Positions 27,900 to 37,208 are shown, numbered from the stretch's first letter. The stretch: DNA of 64,000 bases from VXPQ01 sp965223485 (GCA_965223485.1 OZ244993.1:558001-622000), one strand, 5' to 3'. The notes: generated by a model from the sequence alone, not told the origin. Program-made: numbers and translations.

Positions 27900-28391
27900 T
27901 CAGGGGCGCGCACGCCGCGCAAGAGCGTCCGAAACAGGCTCGGGTACGAAGGCCGACACATCGCCGTTCCAGCGAAGAATGTCACGCACCAGCGTGCCGC
28001 TTACCAGGGCATGCCGCCCCGAAGCAGGCAAAAAGACGGTTTCGAGGTCTTTCCGGAGCACCCGGTTCGCCAGCGCCATGGGTAATTCGTAATCGAAATC
28101 TCGGGACTGCCGAAGCCCTCGAATCAGCACGGCGGCGCCGGTTTCGCGGGCACGGTCCGCAATCAGCCCCTCGTGCGCAACCACCTCGACGCCGGTCAAA
28201 TGCCGTATGCACTGGCGAATCAGATCGCACCGCTCTTCGATGGGGAAAATCGTTTTCTTCCCGGCGTTGACGGCCACGGTCACTTCCACCCTGTCGAACA
28301 ACGTAACCGCGCGTTCGAGGATATCGAGGTGTCCGAAAGTAAACGGATCGAATGTACCGGGGTACAGCGCCAGTTTGGGACTTATATCCAT
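27900..28391 (-). CDS. coaD: phosphopantetheine adenylyltransferase
   Basis: 163-aa enzyme forming dephospho-CoA from phosphopantetheine and ATP. It has the nucleotidylyltransferase TxGH-like motif (YPGTFDPFTFGHLDIL) and the second motif region RGLRQSRDFDYELPMALAN, and ends with VSGTLVRDILRWNGDVSAFVPEPV. The length is typical. Same strand as the downstream aminotransferase. Confidence 0.96.
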   Translation of the reverse strand: MDISPKLALYPGTFDPFTFGHLDILERAVTLFDRVEVTVAVNAGKKTIFPIEERCDLIRQCIRHLTGVEVVAHEGLIADRARETGAAVLIRGLRQSRDFDYELPMALANRVLRKDLETVFLPASGRHALVSGTLVRDILRWNGDVSAFVPEPVSDALARRARP

Positions 28392-28529
28392 TACTTGACA
28401 GGTTGTGTGTTCGTAATGCTACGGTTGCGCGCCATGACCGTGCTATCGGGTACCGAAGCACCGTCCAGTCTTACCGGTTTAACTACCTCCGCCTGACGCT
28501 CCGGGGATAGTCCCACCCGGTGGAAGGAG

Positions 28530-29102
28530 TCAAGCCCCTTCCGACGGGACAACGGCCTGTCCGCGCCGGAACACCGACACTATGGTGCGCCCGTATGACC
28601 GGGAAACATCCAGGTCGGGATGCGCCGGTTCCCGGTCGAAAAAAATACGCCGGTCATGTTCGAGGATAAACAGGCCCCCTTGCGTCGCATGCGGCAGCGC
28701 CAAAGAAGGCATGTCCCGCATTGCTTCGAGGCTGTACGGCGGATCGGCGACAATGAAATCGAACGCCGGTCCCTTGTAGCGGCGCAGGTAACGTACGGCA
28801 TCCGCCCGCAAAAAGATGCATTGATCTTCCACATCCAGTTCGCGCGCATTCCGCCGGGCAACCTGAAGCACACGTCCTTCTTTTTCCACAAATACGACCG
28901 AGCGGGCGCCGCGGGAAAGCGCCTCGAACCCTATGGAGCCGGCGCCGGCGAACAGATCGAGCACGGATGCGCCGGCGAATTCCCTCCTGTTTTCCGCAAG
29001 ATGGAAAAGCGACTCCCGCGTCCGGTTCATGGTCGGTCGGGTCAGAAGACCTTTCGGAGCGAAAAGCTTCCTGCGAGCGAATTTTCCCGCAATAATTCTC
29101 AC
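28530..29102 (-). CDS. rsmD: 16S rRNA (guanine966-N2)-methyltransferase
   Basis: 190 aa SAM-dependent enzyme acting on the assembled 30S. Motif I VLDLFAGAGSIGFEALSRGA and catalytic DPPY (FIVADPPYSLEAM) are present; the N-terminus MRIIAGKFARRKLFAPKG is characteristic. It starts at GTG 29102, overlapping the upstream stop as GTGA, so it is coupled to the 29099-30070 gene. Confidence 0.94.
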   Translation of the reverse strand: MRIIAGKFARRKLFAPKGLLTRPTMNRTRESLFHLAENRREFAGASVLDLFAGAGSIGFEALSRGARSVVFVEKEGRVLQVARRNARELDVEDQCIFLRADAVRYLRRYKGPAFDFIVADPPYSLEAMRDMPSLALPHATQGGLFILEHDRRIFFDREPAHPDLDVSRSYGRTIVSVFRRGQAVVPSEGA

Positions 29103-30070
29103 GACGGAACAGTGGAAATGGCCCGGAAAACAAATTCCTCGCCTTCATACAGAGCGCCGCCGATGCACCCGGCATATGCCGGAACATCCACATCGGACGG
29201 CGGGCATGTAACAGGAACGTCCCGAAGAGCCGCAGGATGCAGCATCCGGATATCCCCGCCGAACACGGCCCGGAGCTCGGAAAACAAGGCGCCGGGGGCC
29301 GTATCTCCGTACACGTAGACCGTTTTCACGCCTGATGGCGGTATTCCGAATCGGGACGCTGTGTGCGCACCCAGGTACGCCGCATCAATCGGTTCTGCGC
29401 CCTCTGAAAACCCGCCAAAACGCCAGGCCTTGCCGGTGCAAAGAACATAGTCGAGCCGGTCTGCATACCAGCCGATTCCCAATGCACAGGAATCTTCGCC
29501 GGCGCCTTCCCTTGCAGCTTCCACGCATCCGATCATACCGGCTGCCGCCTGGGCGCCGGACATGAGCCGCGTACGCTTCGCCGGCACGTCCCGAACAAGA
29601 TGCCGCAGGCGTTCATCAAGGCGCTCTTCAACCGCCAGCACATGCGTCCATGCCACTGCAGCGCCGTGGGACATCGCTTCATTGCGAATCGCATCGGCGG
29701 TGATACGCAGCGGCTGTTCCGGCGCTATGAGCAGATCAATCGCTTGCCTGAGACAACTCCGGCGGATATCCGGCCCGGCCTCCGCAGAAAGCGGCACACG
29801 AAAGGAATGGCCTGCCCGAGGAGAAATCGCAATGCGCAGATCGTCAATCCCGTTGCCGTCCTCCAGCCTGGAGAAAGCCTCTGCCAGCGCCCCTGAAAAC
29901 GCAGGAATGCGCTCATCGTCCCGACCGGCAAGCACGCTGTTGAGAACCTCCTCGTCCACGTCAATGCGCCCGAGTCGCGATAGCCGGCATCCCGACGCAT
30001 CTTGCGCTACCTCGGCGTACCGGACCACGCGGCCTGTAATATCGACCCCCGCCCGTACGTACGCGTCCAT
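29099..30070 (-). CDS. conserved hypothetical protein, possibly actin-like/PilM-type fold
   Basis: 323 aa with no catalytic motif that I recognise. The N-terminus (VRAGVDITGRVVRYAEVAQ) and spaced Gly-rich strands (ALGIGWYADRLDYVLCTGK; AYAGCIGGALYEGE) are compatible with the duplicated actin/hexokinase-like fold of PilM, but the ATP-binding signatures are weak. Upstream, 53 bp away, is a membrane-anchored pseudopilin-like protein, which supports a pilus/secretion link. No signal peptide. Downstream overlap with rsmD. Confidence 0.55.
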   Translation of the reverse strand: MDAYVRAGVDITGRVVRYAEVAQDASGCRLSRLGRIDVDEEVLNSVLAGRDDERIPAFSGALAEAFSRLEDGNGIDDLRIAISPRAGHSFRVPLSAEAGPDIRRSCLRQAIDLLIAPEQPLRITADAIRNEAMSHGAAVAWTHVLAVEERLDERLRHLVRDVPAKRTRLMSGAQAAAGMIGCVEAAREGAGEDSCALGIGWYADRLDYVLCTGKAWRFGGFSEGAEPIDAAYLGAHTASRFGIPPSGVKTVYVYGDTAPGALFSELRAVFGGDIRMLHPAALRDVPVTCPPSDVDVPAYAGCIGGALYEGEEFVFRAISTVPS

Positions 30071-30123
30071 GAATCAGGTTGGTCGGCGCGATGAATACAC
30101 GGCGTTCACCGCCGTCCACGAGA

Positions 30124-30585
30124 CTACTCCCAGCTCGCGGCGTTCAACTGGGTAGGATCCGGATCGAGGGTCCCGATCTCATCGCGGGAATCCGGATCGC
30201 GGAGTCGATACATCATGACGCGCGCCGTATCGTTGACTTCGTACTCGAATTCCGCGCCTGTACGCGGCGAAAAGATAAAGGAATCGATATTTATGCCCCT
30301 GCCGAAAAGACTGTCGCTATGCGCCTGGATCACCGAATCGGTTCGAACCCAGATATGCAGGCTGTCCAGTGAACCCGGAAAACGCCCGGTGCGTTCGTCG
30401 AACCGGATGAGCGCCGCCCTGATATTGCTCATGCGCATGCGCGTGCGATCCGTGATTTCCTCCTGGCGCTCCACGGCCTCCCAGGGTTCGGTAATCGAAA
30501 TATAGAGGACATACCCCATGCAGAGGATAAGTATCCCCAAAGCCACCTGAATATAGGTCCGTTTGTTCTGACTGCCTGACGCCAT
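30124..30585 (-). CDS. membrane-anchored protein, possibly pseudopilin-like
   Basis: 153 aa. One N-terminal TM helix (YIQVALGILILCMGYVLYISI), then an amphipathic helix and the stretch MSNIRAALIRFDERTGRFPGSLDSLHIW, which resembles the start of type II secretion pseudopilin head domains; FSPRTGAEFEYEV matches their usual end. A prepilin peptidase site (Gly before Phe/Glu) is not obvious, so this is a guess at fold. The start at 30585 is set by AGGAG 6 nt upstream. Confidence 0.6.
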   Translation of the reverse strand: MASGSQNKRTYIQVALGILILCMGYVLYISITEPWEAVERQEEITDRTRMRMSNIRAALIRFDERTGRFPGSLDSLHIWVRTDSVIQAHSDSLFGRGINIDSFIFSPRTGAEFEYEVNDTARVMMYRLRDPDSRDEIGTLDPDPTQLNAASWE

Positions 30586-30810
30586 AGTGCGCTCCTGTTC
30601 CCGCAAGGGTCTGATTGTCTGACGAATAAGAAACGGGAACCATACTCCACGGTACATACGCACGACGCCGCCCGCCTCTGCGAAAAAATACATGAACATA
30701 CCCCGAAAAGCAACCATGCAAATGCTATCTGCACAGAGAACGGGATTTCTCCCGCAGATTGCGATATTGTTGTAAGCGGACCCACCGTCCGCCCCATACC
30801 GATCATTTCC

Positions 30811-31536
30811 ATGACAACCGACCTGCTCATCAACATAGATCATGTGGCCACGCTGCGAAACGCCCGCAAGGAAACGCTGCCTGATCCGGTCCATGCCGCC
30901 GCCGCCGCAGAAGCCGCAGGGGCCGACGGCATCGTTTTCCATTTACGGGAAGATCGCCGCCATATCACCGAACGCGATGTACGCCTCCTGAAGCAAGTGG
31001 TCCGCACAAAACTTGATTTTGAACTGTCTACGGATCCCGATGTCGTGCGTATCTGCTGCGAGGTGCAACCGGATCTGGCTACCCTCGTGCCGGAACGACG
31101 CGAGGAAGTAACGACGGAAAGCGGTCTGGACGTGATCGCCTGCCAGGAGCGTCTCCGCGATGTCGTTGCACAATTGCGGCAAGCAGGCGTAAAAGAAGTG
31201 GCGCTTTTCATCAATCCCGTTTGCAACGAGATCGACGCAGCAGTGGAAACCGGAGCCGATTGCATCGAACTGCACACAGGGGAATTCGCCAATGCAAAGA
31301 ACGCGAAAGAACGCGAACGATGTACAGGGGACCTGGCCCGGGCCGCCGAACACGCCCACGCCGCCGGCCTCATCGTACACGCCGGCCATGGGCTCGACTA
31401 CCACAACTACGCCACGTTTCGAGCCGCAGTCCCTCATGTCCGGGAGGTTTCCATTGGATTTGCCGTGATGGCGCGGGCCATGCTCGTCGGCATGGAACAG
31501 GCTGTTCGGGAAATGCGGGATATCGTAAAATCGTGA
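30811..31536 (+). CDS. pdxJ: pyridoxine 5'-phosphate synthase
   Basis: 241 aa TIM-barrel enzyme that condenses deoxyxylulose 5-phosphate with 3-amino-2-oxopropyl phosphate. Signatures: LLINIDHVATLRNAR, FHLREDRRHI, ELHTGEFA and HAGHGLDYHN. pdxB lies 1 kb downstream on the other strand, so the DXP-dependent B6 route is represented here. Its stop (TGA at 31534) overlaps a GTG that could extend era. Confidence 0.95.
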   Translation: MTTDLLINIDHVATLRNARKETLPDPVHAAAAAEAAGADGIVFHLREDRRHITERDVRLLKQVVRTKLDFELSTDPDVVRICCEVQPDLATLVPERREEVTTESGLDVIACQERLRDVVAQLRQAGVKEVALFINPVCNEIDAAVETGADCIELHTGEFANAKNAKERERCTGDLARAAEHAHAAGLIVHAGHGLDYHNYATFRAAVPHVREVSIGFAVMARAMLVGMEQAVREMRDIVKS

Positions 31537-31574
31537 CGCACCACCCGGCACACGCCCACGCATCGAAAAAACCC

Positions 31575-32486
31575 ATGGATTCGCCGCTCCTCATGCCGGA
31601 AGACGCCCCTGAAGGCCACCGATGCGGCTATGTCGCGCTGGCGGGACCACCGAATGTGGGAAAGAGCACCCTGCTGAATGCCCTCATCGGACAAAAACTA
31701 TCCATTGTTACCCGGAAACCGCAAACCACGCGCCACCGGATCCCCGCCATGTTGTCTGCGGACGATCACCAGATCATTTTCCTCGACACACCTGGCATCG
31801 TGGTCCCGCGTTACAAGCTGCACAAGGCGATGATGCACGCCGTGCGGGATGCGGTGGCCGATGCAGACCTGCTGGTATTCATGGCCGACGCCTCTCGCAG
31901 CGTGCCCGATGCATCCGGGATGGATCTCATCCGGGAACGGCCCGCCATACTCGCCCTGAACAAAATGGACCTCATCCGGCAGGAAGACGCCCTGCCTCTC
32001 GTAGAGGCCTGGCTCACGCTCGGCAATTTCGACGATGTCGTGCCGATTTCGGCTCGAAAGGGTACGAATCTGGACGTTTTACTGGACACTATTCTGAAGC
32101 GCCTTCCGATCGGGCCGCCTCTCTACCCGAAGGACATGATCAGCGACCGGCCGGAACGCTTCTTCGTGGCCGAGATCATCAGGGAGAAAGTATTCCGGCT
32201 GTACCGGCAGGAGATTCCGTATTCCACCGAAGTACGCATTGTGCACTTTGAGGAACGGGAGAACGAAAAAGATTTTGTGTCGGCTGAAATCGTGCTGACG
32301 GCGGATACGCAGAAGGGTATCCTGATCGGGAAAAAAGGACATGCCCTGAAGCGGCTGGGCACGGCGGCGCGGAAGGACATCGAGGCCTTTCTGGGCCGAT
32401 CCGTATATCTGGATCTGCATGTGAAGGTCCGAAGCGATTGGCGCAACCGACCTGCATTCCTACGCTCGTTCGGTTACCAGGCCTGA
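31575..32486 (+). CDS. era: GTPase Era
   Basis: 303-aa GTPase that binds the 3' end of 16S rRNA and checks 30S maturation. G1 GPPNVGKSTL, G3 DTPGI, G4 NKMDL, G5 ISARKG are visible, and the C-terminal KH domain has the signature GILIGKKGHALKRLGTAARKDIE. ATG 31575 was chosen; an in-frame GTG at 31533 overlapping the pdxJ stop would add 14 His/Ala-rich residues. Confidence 0.95.
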   Translation: MDSPLLMPEDAPEGHRCGYVALAGPPNVGKSTLLNALIGQKLSIVTRKPQTTRHRIPAMLSADDHQIIFLDTPGIVVPRYKLHKAMMHAVRDAVADADLLVFMADASRSVPDASGMDLIRERPAILALNKMDLIRQEDALPLVEAWLTLGNFDDVVPISARKGTNLDVLLDTILKRLPIGPPLYPKDMISDRPERFFVAEIIREKVFRLYRQEIPYSTEVRIVHFEERENEKDFVSAEIVLTADTQKGILIGKKGHALKRLGTAARKDIEAFLGRSVYLDLHVKVRSDWRNRPAFLRSFGYQA

Positions 32487-32506
32487 CCACCAGGCGCCGC
32501 GCCGGA

Positions 32507-33697
32507 TCACGAGCTGATCTGCACACCCAATCCTTCCCGGACCGCCCTGTGCAGTGCATCCGGCACGTGTTCCCGGGCCAGCCGCCGGATCGTAAAGGCG
32601 CGCCGCTCGGGATACGTTCGCCGGAGTTGCCTGAAATGCAGCGCCGCCGCCTCATCCGAAACAGGCCATGACCGCCTCATCCGGCGGTCATCGCACCATA
32701 TGTCGTACATGCTCCGGACCAGATGGTGTAACCAGTCCGTTGCCGGTAAGACAGGATCAGGAGCGCACACCGGGAGCGTTTCCGCCCTCCCGTACACTTC
32801 GCCGGCGGCTCCCCCGCCTACAGGCATATCCATGCCCGGCAGAGACGCAATGGCGGCGCGCAGCATACGCGTGCCCGCTACCTTTCCGTCGTACGAATAC
32901 CCGGCGATATGGGGCGTGCCGATGTCCACGCGGCGCAGCAGGGCAGCGGAGGGAACGGGCTCGCCTTCCCACACGTCGAGCGCAACGGCGGCAGGCCGTC
33001 GTTCGGAGTGCTGCAACGCCTCGAGAAGCGCCTCGTTGTCGAAAACGGCCCCGCGCGACGTATTAATCAACCAGGTTCCGGGACGCAGTGCAGCCAGTTC
33101 GTCGCGACCGATCATATGCCATGTGCGATGCGGCCCCTCCCGGACAAGCGGTACATGAAAGGTGAGCACATCCGCCCACTCGAGCAGGACATCCAGCGGA
33201 AGGTAGTTCCGTGCCGTTCCCACCGGGTCGGCCGCCTCCGCAAGCGGCGGGTCGCACAACAGCACCGTCATGCCCAGCGCGGCAGCTCGCACCGCCAGCC
33301 GGCTCCCGATGTGCCCGCACCCCACAATGCCCAGCGTCTTGCCTTGGAGCGCCTCTCCCCGGTCTGCCGCCAGATAAAGAAGCGTCGCCAGTACGTACTC
33401 GACCACGGAATCCGCGTTTGTACCCGGCGCATAGGCAAACGGAATTCCGCGCTGGCGTAGATACCCGGCATCGATATGATCCAGACCGGATGTCGCGGAC
33501 CCCACGAACCGGACCACGCTGCCGTCGAGCAACGCTGCATCGACACGGGTGACGCTGCGCACGAGCAGCACATCCGTATGCCGGACCGTCTCCGGGGTCA
33601 TATCCCGCCCCGACATGGTGTGTACCGGCCCGAGCGAACCAAACAGGTCGCTCACAAGCGGAATATTCTCGTCAGCTACGATATGCAAGGGCAGCAT
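32507..33697 (-). CDS. pdxB: erythronate-4-phosphate dehydrogenase
   Basis: 396 aa. Second step of the DXP-dependent vitamin B6 branch. D-2-hydroxyacid dehydrogenase fold: IVADENIPLVSDLFG, VGSATSGLDHIDAGYL, NAD motif GIVGCGHIGSRLAVRAAALG, Arg in INTSRGAVFDNEALL, His in GTPHIAGYSYDGK. The ~95-residue C-terminal dimerisation domain separates PdxB from SerA; it is present. Convergent with era. Confidence 0.93.
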   Translation of the reverse strand: MLPLHIVADENIPLVSDLFGSLGPVHTMSGRDMTPETVRHTDVLLVRSVTRVDAALLDGSVVRFVGSATSGLDHIDAGYLRQRGIPFAYAPGTNADSVVEYVLATLLYLAADRGEALQGKTLGIVGCGHIGSRLAVRAAALGMTVLLCDPPLAEAADPVGTARNYLPLDVLLEWADVLTFHVPLVREGPHRTWHMIGRDELAALRPGTWLINTSRGAVFDNEALLEALQHSERRPAAVALDVWEGEPVPSAALLRRVDIGTPHIAGYSYDGKVAGTRMLRAAIASLPGMDMPVGGGAAGEVYGRAETLPVCAPDPVLPATDWLHHLVRSMYDIWCDDRRMRRSWPVSDEAAALHFRQLRRTYPERRAFTIRRLAREHVPDALHRAVREGLGVQISS

Positions 33698-33733
33698 GAC
33701 GTACCGAAATGCGCAGCGAGCCGCGCTGAAAAG

Positions 33734-34414
33734 TCAAAAACCGATCCCGATGCTGAGCATGGTCGCATCAAGGCGCTGCTCGTCGGGACGTATGACGATA
33801 TCGGCAAACTCGTACTCGTCGTTGGTGAATCCCGACACGCCGAAGGCGTGCTTCACCTCAGGATAAAACCGCAAGCCGGCCAATCGAATTTCCAGACCCA
33901 CCCCTACGGCAGCGGCCATGCTGAGCGTACGCAGGCGATTCTGGTTGTTGGTGTCCGTGGTGAATCGCAAGACAGGCCCGACCAGCACATACGGGGAAAT
34001 GAAGGAAAGGTCGTACTGGTAACGCACGTCTATCGGGATTTCAATGTAGGTCACGAAGTGATCGTCGCTGACGGAGCCGGTAGCATCCGGAAACTCGGAA
34101 CCCGGCTCACCGCCAAATCCCGACGGATCCAGCATCGTGGCAAATCCCGACGTATTCGTCGGATTGAAAAGCCGGCCTGCATCCATATACCGCAATCCGG
34201 GACGCAGGGCGAACGATCCCAACGGCAGATTGACCCACAGATGAACGTGCCATCCGGGAACCCGCTTGAGCGAAGCCGACTGGTCGTCTGTCGCGATGTC
34301 GCTCAGTTCGGAAAACGTTACCCCTCCGGCGATACCCACCTGCGCGTTCGCGGGCGCCGCCGCGCCGCAGCAAAGCACCAGGACGAGACCGATCGTACCA
34401 AATCCTTTTCGCAT
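33734..34414 (-). CDS. outer-membrane beta-barrel protein (porin/OmpW-like size)
   Basis: 226 aa. Signal peptide (FGTIGLVLVLCCGAAAPANAQ), then short amphipathic strands typical of the 8-stranded barrels annotated 'PorT/outer membrane beta-barrel' in Bacteroidota: VGIAGGVTFSEL, FALRPGLRYMDAG, YIEIPIDVRYQYD, PYVLVGPVLRF, LEIRLAGLRFYPEVKHAFG, ending in an aromatic residue (SIGIGF). The start at 34414 follows GGAG 8 nt upstream. Function is unknown; divergent from bshA. Confidence 0.8.
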   Translation of the reverse strand: MRKGFGTIGLVLVLCCGAAAPANAQVGIAGGVTFSELSDIATDDQSASLKRVPGWHVHLWVNLPLGSFALRPGLRYMDAGRLFNPTNTSGFATMLDPSGFGGEPGSEFPDATGSVSDDHFVTYIEIPIDVRYQYDLSFISPYVLVGPVLRFTTDTNNQNRLRTLSMAAAVGVGLEIRLAGLRFYPEVKHAFGVSGFTNDEYEFADIVIRPDEQRLDATMLSIGIGF

Positions 34415-34557
34415 AAAAACGCTCCGCAAAGATAGTTCGTGCAACGCTGCATGCATGAAGGCCATGTATTGCAACCTTAACTGCAAACGCAAGTTTCTGC
34501 GTTACGCATATCGAAAATATTCACTGCTCCGCGAGCCGGACAAACAGACAAACGCCT

Positions 34558-35691
34558 GTGAATATCGGCATTACATGTTATCCCGTGTACGGGGGAAGCG
34601 GGGTCGTTGCCACGGAATTGGGCAAGGCTCTTGCACTCAGAGGACACCAGATTCATTTCATCGCCTACTCCATGCCGTTCCGGCTGGCGCATGTTACGGA
34701 AAACATTTCCTTCCATGAGGTAGCTGTCAATACGTACCCGCTCTTCGAATACCCCCCCTATTCGCTGGCCCTTACGGGCAAAATGGTTGACGTTGCACGG
34801 TTCGAACACCTTGATCTCCTGCATGTGCATTACGCCATTCCCCATGCCACAAGCGCCGTACTGGCCCGGGAGATTCTGCGCGAGCAGGGCCTGCGCGTTC
34901 CGGTATTCACCACGCTGCACGGTACGGACATTACGCTTGTGGGGCAGGATCCGGGCTTCGCGCCGGTGGTCAACCATGCGATCAACCACTCCGACGGCGT
35001 AACGGCTGTCTCCGAATACCTCCGCAGCGAAACGAAGCGGCATTTCCAGATCGATAAACCGATCGAGGTCATTCCTAATTTTATCGACACGACGCGCTTT
35101 CGCCGTTCCGACAAAGAAGCGTTCAAGCGGGCAGTATGCCCGGACGGCGGAAAAATCATCGTACATGTCTCGAATTTCCGCCCCGTGAAGCGCGTGGAGG
35201 ACGTTATCCGCGTCTTCCACCGCCTCGTGCGGGACGGCATGGCAGTCACTTTGCTGCTCGCAGGAGACGGACCGGACCGGATGCCCGCCGAGCGGCTGGC
35301 CCGCGAACTGGGGATATGGGGACAGATTCGCTTTCTTGGCAAACAGGAGCCGATCGAGGAGTTGCTATCCATCGCCGATGTGTTTCTCATTCCCAGCGGC
35401 TCGGAAACGTTCGGACTGGCCGCACTGGAGGCAATGGCGTGCAACGTGCCGATCGTATCGAGCAATATCGGAGGGCTGCCGGAACTGAACGTGGACGGCG
35501 AAACGGGCTTCCTGTGTCCGCTTGGCGACATCGAGGCGCTGACGGAAAAGACCCGCGCCATTCTGAGCGACAATGCACTGCAACAGCGTCTTGCGGAAGG
35601 CGCCCGCCGCCGGGCGGTGGAGATGTTCGATCAGGACCGGATCGTGCCCATGTACGAGGCCCACTACAAGCGGGTTCTGGAAGAAGCCTGA
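34558..35691 (+). CDS. bshA: N-acetyl-alpha-D-glucosaminyl L-malate synthase BshA
   Basis: 377-aa GT4-family glycosyltransferase, first step of bacillithiol synthesis (UDP-GlcNAc plus L-malate). Signatures: ITCYPVYGGSGVVATELG, HVHYAIPHATSA, TTLHGTDITLVG, VIPNFIDTTRF, VSNFRPVKRV, and the nucleotide-binding SGSETFGLAALEAMACNVPIVSS. GTG start at 34558. bshB and bshC are not in this window. Confidence 0.93.
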   Translation: MNIGITCYPVYGGSGVVATELGKALALRGHQIHFIAYSMPFRLAHVTENISFHEVAVNTYPLFEYPPYSLALTGKMVDVARFEHLDLLHVHYAIPHATSAVLAREILREQGLRVPVFTTLHGTDITLVGQDPGFAPVVNHAINHSDGVTAVSEYLRSETKRHFQIDKPIEVIPNFIDTTRFRRSDKEAFKRAVCPDGGKIIVHVSNFRPVKRVEDVIRVFHRLVRDGMAVTLLLAGDGPDRMPAERLARELGIWGQIRFLGKQEPIEELLSIADVFLIPSGSETFGLAALEAMACNVPIVSSNIGGLPELNVDGETGFLCPLGDIEALTEKTRAILSDNALQQRLAEGARRRAVEMFDQDRIVPMYEAHYKRVLEEA

Positions 35692-35871
35692 CGCCGCGAC
35701 ACCGGCCTTGCACATCGGCGGAAGGAAGTGTTACATAACAGATTGATAACAGGCTTATGCGGGAAAATTGGTCGAGACTTGCCCTCTCCCCCTTGCAATT
35801 TTGCTCAGGGAATCTTATTCATTACTATTAAACCCCGCGCGGATTCCCCCACAAATACAACGGAAACAGCC

Positions 35872-36336
35872 ATGTTGACAGCACTTATGAAAAACAGGAT
35901 CGTTATCGCCTCGGTGGCGCTTTGCGCCGGATTCGTACTGGCGTATCTCGTTTTGCCGCAGCCTGTTTCGACCTCTGCAGAAGCTATTGAGGCGTTGCAA
36001 GATGACATGGGCGTTACCATTGGAGTGGCGCAAGATGGCGTATACATGGTTGTCGAGGATATGCCCGAACTTGTCGGGGAATTCAAGACTCTTATGCAAG
36101 ATATCCAATACCCGGAAATAGCTCGAAAAGCCAGCGTGGAAGGACGCGTAATCGTGCAATTCGTCGTCAACGAACAGGGCAATGTGGAGGATGTGGTTGT
36201 CACCCGTGGCATTGGCGCTGGCTGCGATGAGGAAGCCGTCCGCGTCGTGAGCGAGGCAAAATTCACACCCGGCATGCAGGACGGAAAGGCAGTCCCGGTG
36301 CGGATGACGCTACCGATTACCTTCAAGCTCGCATAG
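35872..36336 (+). CDS. TonB C-terminal-domain protein
   Basis: 154 aa. An N-terminal anchor (RIVIASVALCAGFVLAYLVLP), about 50 linker residues without the usual Pro-rich spacer, then a complete TonB_C domain (YPEIARKASVEGRVIVQFVV; GCDEEAVRVVSEAKFTPGMQDGKAVPVRMTLP). Such short TonB-like proteins may energise receptors or act as partners of unknown machinery. No exbB/exbD nearby. A strong hairpin follows at 36426. Confidence 0.82.
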   Translation: MLTALMKNRIVIASVALCAGFVLAYLVLPQPVSTSAEAIEALQDDMGVTIGVAQDGVYMVVEDMPELVGEFKTLMQDIQYPEIARKASVEGRVIVQFVVNEQGNVEDVVVTRGIGAGCDEEAVRVVSEAKFTPGMQDGKAVPVRMTLPITFKLA

Positions 36337-36425
36337 TATAGATTTTCTCTTATACAAGATCAGACCAGGGAGCACCATTCGGTCTTGACCGCCTGTCGTC
36401 TGATCCGGCGAGGGGCGCCTGGCAG

Positions 36426-36458
36426 AACGGCCCCGTCTGCGATGCAGGCGGGGCCGTT
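36426..36458 (+). terminator. strong hairpin, probable terminator
   Basis: A perfect 10-bp stem AACGGCCCCG/CGGGGCCGTT (36426-36435 with 36449-36458) continues through a T·G pair and CTGC/GCAG around a 3-nt GAT loop, i.e. about 15 bp in all. No T-run follows on the plus strand, so it may terminate with Rho or protect the 3' end. It sits about 90 bp after the TonB-C gene. Confidence 0.65.
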
Positions 36459-36566
36459 CCCGTATTCGCTTCGGGGTTCAACCCCGGGCACATCGGCGGA
36501 ACGCGAACAGACGGCGTATGTAGCAAGGATTCCTACCGGACCGATTGATCCAGCGCCCCACCCCCC

Positions 36567-37208
36567 ATGCAGATACAGGGATTCACCTGCAATCCGTTCC
36601 AGACGAATTGTTATGTCTGCCATGACGACAGCGAGGCGGTACTGATCGATCCATCCTGCTCAACCCCGGAAGAATGCGCACAGGTCGAGCGCTACATCAC
36701 CGAACAAGGACTGACCATTCGCCGCCTGCTATTAACGCATGGTCATATCGACCATATCTTCGGATGCGCACACTTTGCGCGGACGTTCGGGATGGGATTC
36801 CTGATGCACCGCGAAGATCGGGGTTTTATTGCCCAGGCTGAGGAGCAGGCCCGGCTGTTCGGGGAAGCCATCGAAACCCCGCCCGAACCGGAGGGCTTTC
36901 TGAACGAAGGGGATCGCGTACCTTTCGGCAACACATCGCTCGAAGTGCTGCATATGCCGGGGCACTCTCCGGGATCGATCTCCTTCTACGAAGCCGCTTC
37001 ACAGGCAGTGATTTCCGGGGATGTGCTGTTCCGGGGATCCATCGGGCGTACGGACCTGTGGCGCGGCGACCTGCCCGAACTGATGCGGTCCATTTTCGAG
37101 AAGCTCGTTCCCCTCGGGGACACTGTACACGTCTATCCTGGTCACGGCCCTGTCACGACCGTTGGAGAGGAGCGGCGAACGAACCCGTTCCTTGTATTCC
37201 CCCCATGA
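36567..37208 (+). CDS. MBL-fold metallo-hydrolase (glyoxalase II-like)
   Basis: 213 aa. The zinc-binding motif THGHIDHIFG (HxHxDH), then GHSPGSISFY, the bridging Asp in VISGDVLF and a C-terminal His in VYPGHGPVTTVGEE are all in place. This subgroup includes small hydroxyacylglutathione-hydrolase-like thioesterases; in a bacillithiol-making cell the thiol partner could be bacillithiol, which is only inference. The stop overlaps the start of the next gene (ATGA). Confidence 0.9.
   Translation: MQIQGFTCNPFQTNCYVCHDDSEAVLIDPSCSTPEECAQVERYITEQGLTIRRLLLTHGHIDHIFGCAHFARTFGMGFLMHREDRGFIAQAEEQARLFGEAIETPPEPEGFLNEGDRVPFGNTSLEVLHMPGHSPGSISFYEAASQAVISGDVLFRGSIGRTDLWRGDLPELMRSIFEKLVPLGDTVHVYPGHGPVTTVGEERRTNPFLVFPP

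Noticed and set aside
26664..28085. 473-codon plus-strand frame opposite the aminotransferase and coaD
   Set aside because: Both minus-strand genes have complete catalytic motifs; the plus frame is a by-product of GC-rich codon use.
28392..28529. A riboswitch or tRNA-like segment between coaD and rsmD
   Set aside because: No cloverleaf or known riboswitch box could be traced; only ordinary intergenic sequence.
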